Below, in pieces: positions 37,815 through 46,451 of a stretch of 64,000 nt of DNA. Location: positions 30,963 to 94,962 of the forward strand of contig JAJCZM010000009.1 in NCBI GenBank assembly GCA_029262375.1. Reading direction: 5' to 3'. This DNA comes from Deltaproteobacteria bacterium. Lineage in GTDB: Bacteria; Desulfobacterota; Binatia; UBA1149; SPBQ01. The position numbers and the translations under genes are program-made. Every line of letters begins with the position of its first letter. The stretch's first letter is position 1. Below the pieces are notes generated by a model. The model ran no database searches. It was given only the letters and a program-made list of their open reading frames with translations, and was not told the DNA's origin.

Positions 37815-39182
37815 ATGTCTCACACGAGAGCACCAGGACGGCGGGTTTATCGGGTAGCTGTCGCGACACTCCTTGCCCTCGTGTTCGCGCTGTGTCCGCA
37901 GGCGCGTGCCGGTCAGGGCGACTGTGCGCAGCCTTCGAGTGTGGGCTCGGCGCCGACCGCAACCGATTGTTTGTTCATCCTGAACGCTGCGGTGGGCAAT
38001 ACGAGCTGCACTCCCGAGTGCATCTGTGCACCGAAGGGGACGCTGCCGACCACGGCCACGGACGCGTTGATTTGCCTCAACCGGGCGGTGGGTGGAGCCG
38101 TGGAGCTCAATTGCCCGTGTAACGGGGGGTCGACGACATCGACCACCCTTGGTTTCCCTACCACGACGACAACTACGACCACGTCCACGACGCTCGGAGA
38201 AGGCTATTCTGCCCAGCACTCCTCCTACATCAACACGCTCACGTTCCCGCCCGTCGATTTGCAGGCGGAGGTGTACGACCCCGAGTGCTGTCATGATTTC
38301 GGTCCGATCTCGCGCGACTTCATCGAGAACGGGACCAACCTCAAAGATAACGGTGTTGCCGTCCTGGCAGCTGCGCTAGCGGCGATCACTGGGACGGACC
38401 TCAATGCCGTAGTCGCCGGTGCGATCGCTACCGGTGAAATCGTGCACTTGCTCGATCATCGCGGCATCGCGACAACTCAGGCCGAAGCGGTCGGCATCGC
38501 GGGCGGGGAACCTTTCATCCTGCACTGGCTACAGGGCCGGTTCGCGCCTGGGACCGATTTCGCAGCCGCTAACTCGGGAACCGGAGAATTTCTCATCCAA
38601 CCGAGTTCTTTTGAGCCCGGCACCACCGTCCCGAGAGAGAGGTTCACCGACGCCGCGTTCGGCCCCACGACCATGATTGCCAACGGTGATACGTTCGGCG
38701 TCGCAGTCCCGTTCGGTGGGTTGTTGATCCAGCTACCAATCGAACTCGTGAGGGTGACCGGCACACACGCGGGCGCAACCGAAGACGGCGTCACGTATAG
38801 CGACGGCGCGGTGTCGGGTGTCGTTCGTGTCGATGATATGTTCGCGGCAGTCAACGGGTTCTTACGCGGGCCACAATGCACATGCCTCGGAATTGCGACC
38901 GATGTCTTCACCAAGGACATCGACGGTGTGTGGGTTGGAACCGGCTGTATCGAGAGTGCAATCGAATGCATTTCGTCCGACGAACGGTTGTGCGTGTTGA
39001 TGGCCGAGGAGTTCGATCTGGACGACGAACTCGCGATGGGCGCCTGCGACGTCATCCCCACGGTGACCGGAAACATCGCCGACATCGACCTTGACGGTGA
39101 TACCGCGACATTCGAAGGCCTCTCCTCCGGTGAACGATTCACGGCGGTGACCGCAACGATCTCGGGAGTGGCCGATGAGTAG
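37815..39182 (+). CDS. Secreted protein with N-terminal dockerin-like pair and Thr linker
   Basis: 455 residues. Signal peptide about 14-32 (VATLLALVFALCPQARA). The dockerin-like pair CAQPSSVGSAPTATDCLFIL and TTATDALICLNRAVGG has lost most calcium ligands but keeps the ATDxLxxLxxAVG helices. A Thr linker (about 118-130) leads to a 310-residue domain without internal repeats, with an ECCHDFGP motif and clustered Cys near the C-terminus (GPQCTCLGIATD, GCIESAIECISSDERLCVL). Its stop overlaps the SRPBCC start by 8 bp, so it is translationally coupled to a lipid-type transporter cluster. Confidence 0.78.
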   Translation: MSHTRAPGRRVYRVAVATLLALVFALCPQARAGQGDCAQPSSVGSAPTATDCLFILNAAVGNTSCTPECICAPKGTLPTTATDALICLNRAVGGAVELNCPCNGGSTTSTTLGFPTTTTTTTTSTTLGEGYSAQHSSYINTLTFPPVDLQAEVYDPECCHDFGPISRDFIENGTNLKDNGVAVLAAALAAITGTDLNAVVAGAIATGEIVHLLDHRGIATTQAEAVGIAGGEPFILHWLQGRFAPGTDFAAANSGTGEFLIQPSSFEPGTTVPRERFTDAAFGPTTMIANGDTFGVAVPFGGLLIQLPIELVRVTGTHAGATEDGVTYSDGAVSGVVRVDDMFAAVNGFLRGPQCTCLGIATDVFTKDIDGVWVGTGCIESAIECISSDERLCVLMAEEFDLDDELAMGACDVIPTVTGNIADIDLDGDTATFEGLSSGERFTAVTATISGVADE

Positions 39183-39765
39183 CATTCATGCGAGAAGCAT
39201 CGGCCGCGCCCTGCGCTCGGTAGCCGAGCGACGCAGAAACTACCGCATGCGGTCGACGTGGAACGTCCCCGCCGCGGCTACGCACGTACGCCAACTGCTC
39301 GCCGACCCCGCCGATATCGCGCGCTGGTGGTCTACGGCGTTCCTGTCGGCTGAATCGCTGAAAGAGAACGCGCGATGCGCGAACGGCACAGACGCCTTCC
39401 GACTTCGTACCAAGGGATTCTTGCCCTATACGATCTCTTTCGATGCGTGGGTTGCAGAGTGCGACGAAGAGGCGTTGCGTCTCGTCGTTGAGACCAGCGG
39501 TGATTTCGACGGCCATGCGACCATTACAGCCGCAATCGATACCGCGCGACACACGGTCCGCATCGACATCGACTGGAACGTACGGGTGGTCTCGCGCGTA
39601 CTCCGCGCCGGCTCTTACGTGGTACGCCCACTGCTCATCATGAACCACCGTTGGGTCATGCGATGCGGCGAGGCCGCGCTACGCCGCGAGCTCGTGCGAT
39701 ACTCGGCCACCGATCGTATCGTCGCCCACCGTCCGGCCATCGTCACTTCCGGCACCACGGCGTGA
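39175..39765 (+). CDS. SRPBCC-fold protein (polyketide cyclase/dehydrase-like)
   Basis: 196 residues. After a basic N-terminal stretch, RSTWNVPAAATHVRQLLADP and ADIARWWSTAFLSAESL give the START/Bet v 1-like helix-grip pattern. The rest is beta strands (FRLRTKGFLPYTISFDAWV, LRLVVETSGDFDGHATITAA) and a long C-terminal helix (HRWVMRCGEAALRREL). The fold binds hydrophobic ligands such as lipids or polyketides. Overlaps the dockerin gene by 8 bp and the MMPL gene by 4 bp (GTGA), a tightly coupled trio. Confidence 0.8.
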   Translation: MSSIHARSIGRALRSVAERRRNYRMRSTWNVPAAATHVRQLLADPADIARWWSTAFLSAESLKENARCANGTDAFRLRTKGFLPYTISFDAWVAECDEEALRLVVETSGDFDGHATITAAIDTARHTVRIDIDWNVRVVSRVLRAGSYVVRPLLIMNHRWVMRCGEAALRRELVRYSATDRIVAHRPAIVTSGTTA

Positions 39766-42017
39766 ACACGGCTCTTCGCCTCCTCGTCCAACACCCGATC
39801 CTCACCCGAACACTTGTGGCAACGATCACGCTCGTTTCGCTCGTCGGCATCGCGAAGCTACGCTTCGACGATGACCACCTGAGCATCATCCGCGCGCAAG
39901 ACGAATCTTTCCGCAATTTGCTTCGCAGCTTCGAAACCTTCGGTAGCGAAGAGCGTGATTTTCTTGTCGTCGTGTCGGGCGACGACCTGCTCACGAGAGC
40001 GCCTTTCGATGCACTTCGCCGCTTGGACAACGAGCTGCGAAGGGTTGAGGGACTCGCCGTAGTCATTTCTCTGTTCGACGCACGCCGACCGATGAAGCCC
40101 GGCCAATTGCTTGCGCCGGTGGTACCGAACGCGATCGTGGACGAGGCCCACCGTGATCGCATTCGCGATCGTCTGCTGGCGCACCCGCTGGTCGCAGGTC
40201 GGCTACTTTCCGACGACGCAGAGACAGCCCTCTTTTTCGCGACCGTCGACGGGAACGATCCGATAGAGGTCGAGCACGCCGAGGCGCTGCGCGACTCAAT
40301 ACGTCGAGCGATTGTCGATGCCGCCCTCCCCAGCGACATCGATGCGCGCATCACGGGGCTGCCGGCGATTCGAGCCGACATCGTCAATGCGCTCGTGCGA
40401 AATCAAGCGCTCTACGCTGCTATCGGCGTGGCAGTAGCGCTGCTGGCGGCGCTTCTCATCTATCGGCGAATCGGCGCGGTCGCAGCACTCGGCCTGGGCC
40501 CGGGACTCGGCGTGATTTGGACGTTCGGCCTCATGGGGCTCGGCGGACAGACCATCAACGTCGTCAACAGTGCCGTCCTCCCGGCGCTGCTGGCGATCGG
40601 CCTGAGCGACAGCCTACACATAAATGAGCGGGTTGTTTTGGCGCGTCGCCAGGGACGATCGTCAAACGACGCCATGACGACAGCGCTCCACGACCTGATC
40701 GTTCCCTGCGCACTGACGTCCGTGACCACCGCCATCGGCTTCGGCTCGCTGGTCGTCTCCGACCTCGCATTGGTACGTGCCTTCGGAGCGACGTGTGCCT
40801 TGGGGACGATCGCGGTATTCGTTGCAACGATCCTCGCGACGGCCGCCACCGCCAACCTGTCGAGCGGATCCCGATTGTTGAGCGAGATGGGTCGCCCGGA
40901 CGCCGCGCGTATCATTGCGTTCATGACCAGGCGTGCACGGCTGATCGTAACCGCCGCAAGCGTGCTGTGCGTAAGCCTGATCGTCGTCGCGCTCGGTCTT
41001 CGACCGGACACCCGCATGCGCGAGAACCTCCCGCTTGGCAGTGAATCGGAGCTCGCCATGGAACTGCTCGACCGCGAGTTCGGCGGGGGCTCGTTCGCTC
41101 GCGGGGTCGTGCGCTGGCCGGAAGCCGTAGAGCTCGAGTCGCCGAGACTCGCCGAAGTATTGCAGGCAATGGAGTCCGTCATCGAAGAAGCCGCCGGGGG
41201 TTCGGCAGCCGGCCGTACGCTCTCCGTGCGCGATGTCGTCCACGCGGTGTCGGGCGCTCCGACCGTTGCAATTCGCAAATCCGCGCTCGCGTTTGCCCCG
41301 CGCCACATCGTTCGGCGTCTGATCACTGAGCGCGGCCGTAGTGCAGTCGTTCAGTTTCCCGTCGAAGATCTCGGCACGCGTGCGAACGCGCCGCTGTTCT
41401 CGCGAATAGAGCAGGGATTTGCCGACCTGCAGACGAGTCATCCCGGCTTCGAGATTTCGTTAACTGGGTTGCACGTAGTTCAGGGGCACAACACCGACCG
41501 TCTCGTGAATACGCTCGTGCACAGTTTGGTGCTGGCCGTCCCCCTGATGCTCGTCGTTGTTGCGATAGGCCTGCGTTCGGTACGGCTCACCGTGGCCGCC
41601 ATCCTCCCAAACCTACTTCCTCCGGCGCTCCTTGCAGCCGGCTTGGTAGTTTCTGGAACACCGCTCGATCTCACCGCGGTAATCGCACTAACCGTCGCAC
41701 TAGGCATCGGCATCGACGACACAATCCATTTTCTCGCACACTACCAAAAGGCACGCGCGCGCGGATTGACGCTGGACGCTGCACTAGGTGCAACGTGGTC
41801 GCGACTGTTCGCCATCGTGATTACGACCACCATCTTGCTCGTCGTGGCGTTCGGGGCGACCGTGCTCGGCGATTTCGAACCGATCCGCCGCTTCGGAGTA
41901 TTGCTCTGCTGTGCCCTGATTGCGGCGCTGATCGCAGACCTCTTCGTGCTACCCGCCTGTGTAGCTGTCGCCTACGTCAACGAACACGGGCTCGAGGATC
42001 AGCCTGGCCCGGACTAG
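39762..42017 (+). CDS. MMPL/RND-superfamily exporter (HpnN-like)
   Basis: 751 residues from GTG 39762, whose TG is shared with the SRPBCC stop; an upstream extension would be Arg-rich and lie inside that gene. Two halves each have a periplasmic loop after TM1 and a five-helix bundle. TM1 is HPILTRTLVATITLVSLVGI. Conserved motifs are INVVNSAVLPALLAIGLSDS in half one and VIALTVALGIGIDDTIHFLA in half two, with the Asp pair used in proton relay. Architecture and size match RND exporters of lipids or hopanoids. Likely moves a hydrophobic substrate handed over by the SRPBCC partner (inference). Confidence 0.87.
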   Translation: MNTALRLLVQHPILTRTLVATITLVSLVGIAKLRFDDDHLSIIRAQDESFRNLLRSFETFGSEERDFLVVVSGDDLLTRAPFDALRRLDNELRRVEGLAVVISLFDARRPMKPGQLLAPVVPNAIVDEAHRDRIRDRLLAHPLVAGRLLSDDAETALFFATVDGNDPIEVEHAEALRDSIRRAIVDAALPSDIDARITGLPAIRADIVNALVRNQALYAAIGVAVALLAALLIYRRIGAVAALGLGPGLGVIWTFGLMGLGGQTINVVNSAVLPALLAIGLSDSLHINERVVLARRQGRSSNDAMTTALHDLIVPCALTSVTTAIGFGSLVVSDLALVRAFGATCALGTIAVFVATILATAATANLSSGSRLLSEMGRPDAARIIAFMTRRARLIVTAASVLCVSLIVVALGLRPDTRMRENLPLGSESELAMELLDREFGGGSFARGVVRWPEAVELESPRLAEVLQAMESVIEEAAGGSAAGRTLSVRDVVHAVSGAPTVAIRKSALAFAPRHIVRRLITERGRSAVVQFPVEDLGTRANAPLFSRIEQGFADLQTSHPGFEISLTGLHVVQGHNTDRLVNTLVHSLVLAVPLMLVVVAIGLRSVRLTVAAILPNLLPPALLAAGLVVSGTPLDLTAVIALTVALGIGIDDTIHFLAHYQKARARGLTLDAALGATWSRLFAIVITTTILLVVAFGATVLGDFEPIRRFGVLLCCALIAALIADLFVLPACVAVAYVNEHGLEDQPGPD

Positions 42018-42487
42018 GTGAGAGCAGGAAAGACACACTGCGACTTCGAGCGGTATTGCTGCAGCGCTGAGTGCATCGACACAGGGGTCGCGCGCGAGAG
42101 TCGTGTTCGCCCGGCGATGTGGTGCGGCTCACAGTGTACGTACACCAGGAACCTAACCGCGGTATTTCCCACCATGGTCGCGACATCGCACTCCGCACTC
42201 GCCACACCACCGCTCCATCTCCCGTAGGTCGCGACGCTCGCAAGCCCTAAGTGATTTCCGTAGGCCACGTCGGGTTATCACGGGGGCGCGCCAATTCTTG
42301 CGCGCGTTCGTTGCGCGCCGTTTTTAAAAATCGTCTGGACTACGAATGTTGTTCTGCTAAGTGTTGAAACGTTCGCACATGACTCGAGCTTCGGTTGGTC
42401 TGCAACTTCTTCGCACTCCCGGCACGGACCGACCTATCAAACAGCCGCAATACAACTTGCCCGGCGGCCTGACACTTGGGGGTTCTG
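42018..42487. other. Intergenic region with terminator-like hairpin
   Basis: 470 bp. Short open frames on both strands lack family resemblance. The main structure is the hairpin with T-run at 42285-42325. GGGGG at 42478-42482 serves the next gene. Confidence 0.4.
42285..42325 (+). terminator. Candidate intrinsic terminator after the MMPL cluster
   Basis: GGCGCGC (42285-42291) pairs with GCGCGCC (42313-42319), followed by GTTTTT. An alternative stem CGCGC/GCGCG lies inside the loop. It is about 270 bp after the MMPL stop. Confidence 0.5.
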
Positions 42488-44662
42488 ATGAAACGCCTCG
42501 CCCACGTTCTTCTTTTCACGTCGTTGGTATTCGCATTCGCAATTGCTTCCGTATGGGCGGCTGAGCCCAAGCTCGTCATCTCGATAACCAGCGGCGGCGG
42601 CACTACCGTATGCGATACGAACTGCACGGTGTGTACCGTTGGGTCCGGCGAGTGCGTAGACGTGACCGAGGAAGACCTCTTGATCTGTCGACCTCTGTCG
42701 AGCGGCTTGCCGATCACATCGTGCGACTGGGAAGTGTTTTTCGACGGCGACTCCGTCGCGCTCCAACTCGAGAGCCAATTGCGTGCGCTCGAGGTTGCCC
42801 CCAACGGCAACCTCGCGCTCGTAACGCTCAACGACAACACCGTTCCCGGTATCGGAACGCTACTCAAAACCGACATCGCGTTGTTCGAGCCGATTGACGT
42901 GCTTTCGCCGTACGTGGGTGGTCCGGCGTACGACGACGGCGCATTCAAGCTGTATCTCAATGGCGATCTCACCCAACAAGAGGAAACGACCAAGCCCTGG
43001 GACGCGATCGAATTGCTGACCGACGGCATTTGCGAAGTCGCGATCACCGCTGACGACACGGGCGATCATTCCTGCCCGATCGTCGGTTCGCTGACCGGCG
43101 GTTCGGGCGGCGCAGGGCTCGGCGGAGTTCACTTCAACAACGAAGATCTGCTGCGATGTACGCCTTCGGGTTTCGCCGTCAACGGTACTGTCGAGGCCTG
43201 CGACTACGCGATGTTCTTGGACGCCAGCGACATCAACGGAGTCGGCAACGGCGTCACCACCGACATCGAGGCAATTGATTTTCTCAGCTTCGATCAACCG
43301 ACCATGACGGGGCTAATGGTATTCAAGAAAGCCGGCGGGAGTCCTCCCGGTTTCCCCGCGCACGACAATGGACGCGATCTACTACTGTACGACGGCACCT
43401 TCGGTGCGGGGCTCTGCGATATCAGCGCGACACCGTGCGCAGGCGATTCGGATTGCCCGGGCGCCGAAGTTTGCGACACCGGCACATGCACACTGACGGT
43501 TGATTCATGCGCAACGGATGCCGATTGCTCCGGGGCGGGTAACGCTTGCACCGTCACCCGCCTACCGGCCGGGACGGTGACCAAGTACTTCGACGGGGTG
43601 GCGGTCGGGCTGAGCGGCGCCGGCCAGAAGATCGAAGCGTTCTCGATCGTGCCTGACGGCGACGAAGATGATATTCCCGACGGGGCCGACAATTGTCCGG
43701 ACGACATCAATCCGCCTACGGTCTGTACGGACGGCGCGTCGTGCCCTTCGGGCCTGTCGAGCGAGTGCAATCCAGGTGAGTTCTGTGTTCAGGCCGACGC
43801 CGATGGAGATGGCGTCGGTGATGTGTGTGATCAATGCAACGGGCGTGACGACGCCGTTTGTTTCTGTGGCGATTCGATCGTCGACACACCGTCGGAGCAG
43901 TGCGACCTCGGCGCCTCCAACGGTGCGGCCGGTAGCCCGTGCGAGAGTGACTGCACGATCATGGGAGCATGCACGACGAGCGGCGCCGCTTGCACGACGG
44001 CCGCCGACTGTCCGATCGGCGAAGGCTGCTGCGGCAACAACATCGTTGAGGTGGCCGAGGCCTGCGACGACGGCAACGTCATCGAGAACGACACCTGCGA
44101 TTCGTTCTGCATGGGCGTCGCCGGGATTCCGATCCTCGGCTGCGAGGATCTCACGGGGCCCAACATCATTCCCGCCTTTGTAAAGGTATCGCTGTTCAAG
44201 GACACCAAACATTTCCCCGACTTCAATCGCTGGAAGACCAAAGGGGACTTCAATTTTGCGAACGGCCTGCCCGTGCAGCCCGACTCGGACGACGTACGCG
44301 TCGTCTTCAACAACACCACCACCGGTGAGTTGTTCTCGAGCACGCTCGCACCGGCGAGTTGTACGCCGTCTCCGTGCTTCGTCGAATCGGGCACGCCGCC
44401 GAAATCGAAATGGAAGTTCTTGGACAAAGAGGCCGATGTTCCCGGTGCTCCAAGCTGGCGTAAGGGCAAGCTCACTCAGAAGGAGAACAAGATAAAATTC
44501 TTGTTCGACGGTCGCGCGGTGACGCTATTTACCGCCGCCGAGGCCGGTGTGCCGGCGCCGGTGCGCCAGACGGTGCGCATTGGTGACGCCTGCATCACCA
44601 CGACACTGGCCTGCGAGGTAAAGGGCAACGGCAAGACGCTGAAGTGCGCGTCGACGCCCTAG
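42488..44662 (+). CDS. Secreted Cys-rich protein with TSP3-like and DUF4215-like segments
   Basis: 724 residues from ATG 42488 (GGGGG 5-10 nt upstream). Signal peptide 4-25 ends VWA. The N-terminal two thirds contain two copies of a segment around EEDLLICRP/NEDLLRCTP with a DWEVFFDGD or DYAMFLDAS strand. Then come Cys-rich repeats (CAGDSDCPGAEVCDTGTC), a TSP3-type calcium repeat (DADGDGVGDVCDQC) and a DUF4215-like motif (CGNNIVEVAEACDDGN). The C-terminal about 150 residues (from FVKVSLFKDTKHFPDFNRWK) form a separate basic beta-rich domain I cannot name. Overlaps the convergent HxlR gene by 4 bp. Confidence 0.78.
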   Translation: MKRLAHVLLFTSLVFAFAIASVWAAEPKLVISITSGGGTTVCDTNCTVCTVGSGECVDVTEEDLLICRPLSSGLPITSCDWEVFFDGDSVALQLESQLRALEVAPNGNLALVTLNDNTVPGIGTLLKTDIALFEPIDVLSPYVGGPAYDDGAFKLYLNGDLTQQEETTKPWDAIELLTDGICEVAITADDTGDHSCPIVGSLTGGSGGAGLGGVHFNNEDLLRCTPSGFAVNGTVEACDYAMFLDASDINGVGNGVTTDIEAIDFLSFDQPTMTGLMVFKKAGGSPPGFPAHDNGRDLLLYDGTFGAGLCDISATPCAGDSDCPGAEVCDTGTCTLTVDSCATDADCSGAGNACTVTRLPAGTVTKYFDGVAVGLSGAGQKIEAFSIVPDGDEDDIPDGADNCPDDINPPTVCTDGASCPSGLSSECNPGEFCVQADADGDGVGDVCDQCNGRDDAVCFCGDSIVDTPSEQCDLGASNGAAGSPCESDCTIMGACTTSGAACTTAADCPIGEGCCGNNIVEVAEACDDGNVIENDTCDSFCMGVAGIPILGCEDLTGPNIIPAFVKVSLFKDTKHFPDFNRWKTKGDFNFANGLPVQPDSDDVRVVFNNTTTGELFSSTLAPASCTPSPCFVESGTPPKSKWKFLDKEADVPGAPSWRKGKLTQKENKIKFLFDGRAVTLFTAAEAGVPAPVRQTVRIGDACITTTLACEVKGNGKTLKCASTP

Positions 44663-45084
44663 CCCTTCTCCGTCTCGTCAAGGCTGTCGAGAATCTGCGC
44701 TGCCAAGCGCGGGCGGTCTTTCGCGAGCTGCTTCAAGAAGGCCTTTGGCACGTTGGTCCGCGAGTCATGCTTGCCACTCCATGCCGTGATCTCGAGCATG
44801 ATCGGTAGCAGTTCCCTGCCCTTTTGGGTGAGGCGATAGATCACTTTCGATCCGTGGCTCGGATCGGCCTGTTTCTCGACCACGCCATCCCGCTCGAGGC
44901 GCTGAAGGCGATCGGCCAGGATGTTCGTCGATATCTGCTCGTCAGAGGCCAGAAACTCCCCGTAGTGCCGCTTGCCGTGAAAGAGCAGGTCGCGAACTAT
45001 CAGCAGAGTCCACTTATCCCCAAACGTTTCGAGGACGAAGTTAATAGGACAGTTGGATCGGCATCGCGCGGAGTTGTGCGGCAT
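44659..45084 (-). CDS. HxlR-family transcriptional regulator
   Basis: 141 residues. A winged helix-turn-helix with the family start RCRSNCPINFVLETFGDKWT, the DLLFHGKRHYGEFL recognition region, ISTNILADRLQRLERDGVVE and YRLTQKGRELLPIML wing. Cys8 and Cys12 sit where HxlR proteins often have a redox- or electrophile-sensing Cys. The dimer binds inverted repeats; two identical palindromes lie 24-78 bp upstream of its start. It is divergent from the membrane protein at 45231 and very likely controls it and itself. Confidence 0.93.
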   Translation of the reverse strand: MPHNSARCRSNCPINFVLETFGDKWTLLIVRDLLFHGKRHYGEFLASDEQISTNILADRLQRLERDGVVEKQADPSHGSKVIYRLTQKGRELLPIMLEITAWSGKHDSRTNVPKAFLKQLAKDRPRLAAQILDSLDETEKG

Positions 45085-45107
45085 CGATTGAGATAATAGC
45101 GCCCAGT

Positions 45108-45162
45108 ACTTGCATTTCGCAAGTCGCTTGATAGGCTCGCGCCGGCACTTGCATTTCGCAAG
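45108..45162. promoter_or_regulatory. Two identical palindromic operators, probably for HxlR
   Basis: ACTTGCATTTCGCAAG occurs at 45108-45123 and 45147-45162. Each contains the perfect dyad CTTGC-ATTTC-GCAAG. The copies are 39 bp apart, close to whole helical turns, in the divergent promoter between the HxlR gene and 45231. Confidence 0.75.
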
Positions 45163-45230
45163 CGCTGCTAGCCGACTGCGGACCGGCCTCGATGCCGGCC
45201 GCGCTCCCCGTCAATTGAGCGAGGACTAAG

Positions 45231-45890
45231 ATGCTGATTCATCGCCGAGAGATCATCCGTTTCCTGGGGGCCGCGATGGCCACCCTGATGATTCCACTGC
45301 TCTTGTTCTACGTGGGCGCACGCCAACCGCTGAGCAGCGAGGAAGTCGATCGCTACATCGCCCGGATCCAGTCGCAGCCGCAAGCACCCGGTGGCAGGCA
45401 CGACGTAGCGGCGTTGCGTCGCTTTCTGGAAGGCGACGACGGTCGCCCCTTCTACACGGTAATTCTGTACGACTTTCACGAACGAGCGCAGTACCTCGAC
45501 GACCAGTTGAACGAAAGAACGGGACAAGAGGCCTTCGATCGCTTCAGCGAAGTCATGCTTCGTCTCCTGGCCCAGCGATCATCGCATCCCATCTTCGCAA
45601 GCGATTGGACCGATACGGAGATCTCCGCCTGGGATCGCATCGTCATCGTGCGGTATCGCAGCCGACGAGACATCGCCGAAATCTTTGCAAGCACCGAGTT
45701 CGCTGACGCGAGCGCGCACAAATGGGCTGCCCTGAAACGAAACGACCGACTTGTGGTCCAGGCACTGCATCTCGCCGAACTCCAAGCGCCGGCGCTGCTA
45801 TTCGCGCTGATCGGCGCCGGCGTTTTTCTCTTGCTGCGAACCGCGCCGCCGAACCGCTCTAGGTCTTCGAGCACTGACGCCCGCACGTAG
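45231..45890 (+). CDS. Membrane-anchored protein with dimeric alpha/beta-barrel-like domain
   Basis: 219 residues (AGGA upstream of ATG 45231). One N-terminal helix (LGAAMATLMIPLLLFYVG) and one C-terminal helix (LLFALIGAGVFLLLRTA) flank a soluble domain. The domain's pattern FYTVILYDFHERAQY ... FSEVMLRLLAQRSSHPIF ... WDRIVIVRYRSRRDIAEIF resembles ferredoxin-like dimeric barrels such as DUF1330. No catalytic motif is seen. It lies just after the HxlR operators, so expression is probably governed by that regulator. Confidence 0.65.
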   Translation: MLIHRREIIRFLGAAMATLMIPLLLFYVGARQPLSSEEVDRYIARIQSQPQAPGGRHDVAALRRFLEGDDGRPFYTVILYDFHERAQYLDDQLNERTGQEAFDRFSEVMLRLLAQRSSHPIFASDWTDTEISAWDRIVIVRYRSRRDIAEIFASTEFADASAHKWAALKRNDRLVVQALHLAELQAPALLFALIGAGVFLLLRTAPPNRSRSSSTDART

Positions 45891-45961
45891 GGTTCGGGCG
45901 CTGAGCAACTCGCCTAACGATGATCAACGTACGACGTACGTCGAACGACGATTTTCCCTAC

Positions 45962-46396
45962 TCAGTCCTCGATCATCTTTCCCGACCCGCCGATGTCGGT
46001 GGGAAAGTCGGCGAACTTGGGCAGCCCGTCATCCATCGGCAGCACCGTCTCGGCGTAGTTCACGTGATAACTCGGAACGAAGGTTAGTGTGGGCAACGTA
46101 GCCGCAAACACGTCGTACATCCCGAGCGTCGGATGGTGGATCATGACATGGCCGCCGCAGCGGCTGCAGAACTGCCGGTAGCTGATGCTGTCCGGAGTCT
46201 TCTGAAAAGTCGCCAGCGCGTCTGCGCCGGCCGTCACCTTGACCGCGTCGACCAACCACATGGTCGACGCGTGCACCGGACTTCCCGACCAAGACCGGCA
46301 CGACTGGCAATGGCAGTAGCCCATGCCGGCCGAATCACCCGAAACCTGGATGCGGACGGCGCCGCAGAAACAGCTCCCCTCGTACGTCTTCGCCAT
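45962..46396 (-). CDS. GFA (glutathione-dependent formaldehyde-activating/CENP-V) family protein
   Basis: 144 residues from ATG 46396, chosen for AAGGAG upstream. The zinc-ligand pattern is complete: SCFCGAVRIQ, YCHCQSCRSW and QFCSRCGGHV. Family members bind zinc; the formaldehyde role of Gfa has been questioned, so function is open. It follows the P450 gene by 55 bp on the same strand and is probably co-transcribed. Confidence 0.88.
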   Translation of the reverse strand: MAKTYEGSCFCGAVRIQVSGDSAGMGYCHCQSCRSWSGSPVHASTMWLVDAVKVTAGADALATFQKTPDSISYRQFCSRCGGHVMIHHPTLGMYDVFAATLPTLTFVPSYHVNYAETVLPMDDGLPKFADFPTDIGGSGKMIED

Positions 46397-46451
46397 TAGC
46401 CATTCTCCTTCCGATTCCGACCGAGAAGAACCGTCAACACCGCGCCGCCGG

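Noticed and set aside
42018..42227. Short 69-codon gene right after the MMPL exporter
   Set aside because: No ribosome site, no family resemblance and unusual composition. Treated as intergenic.
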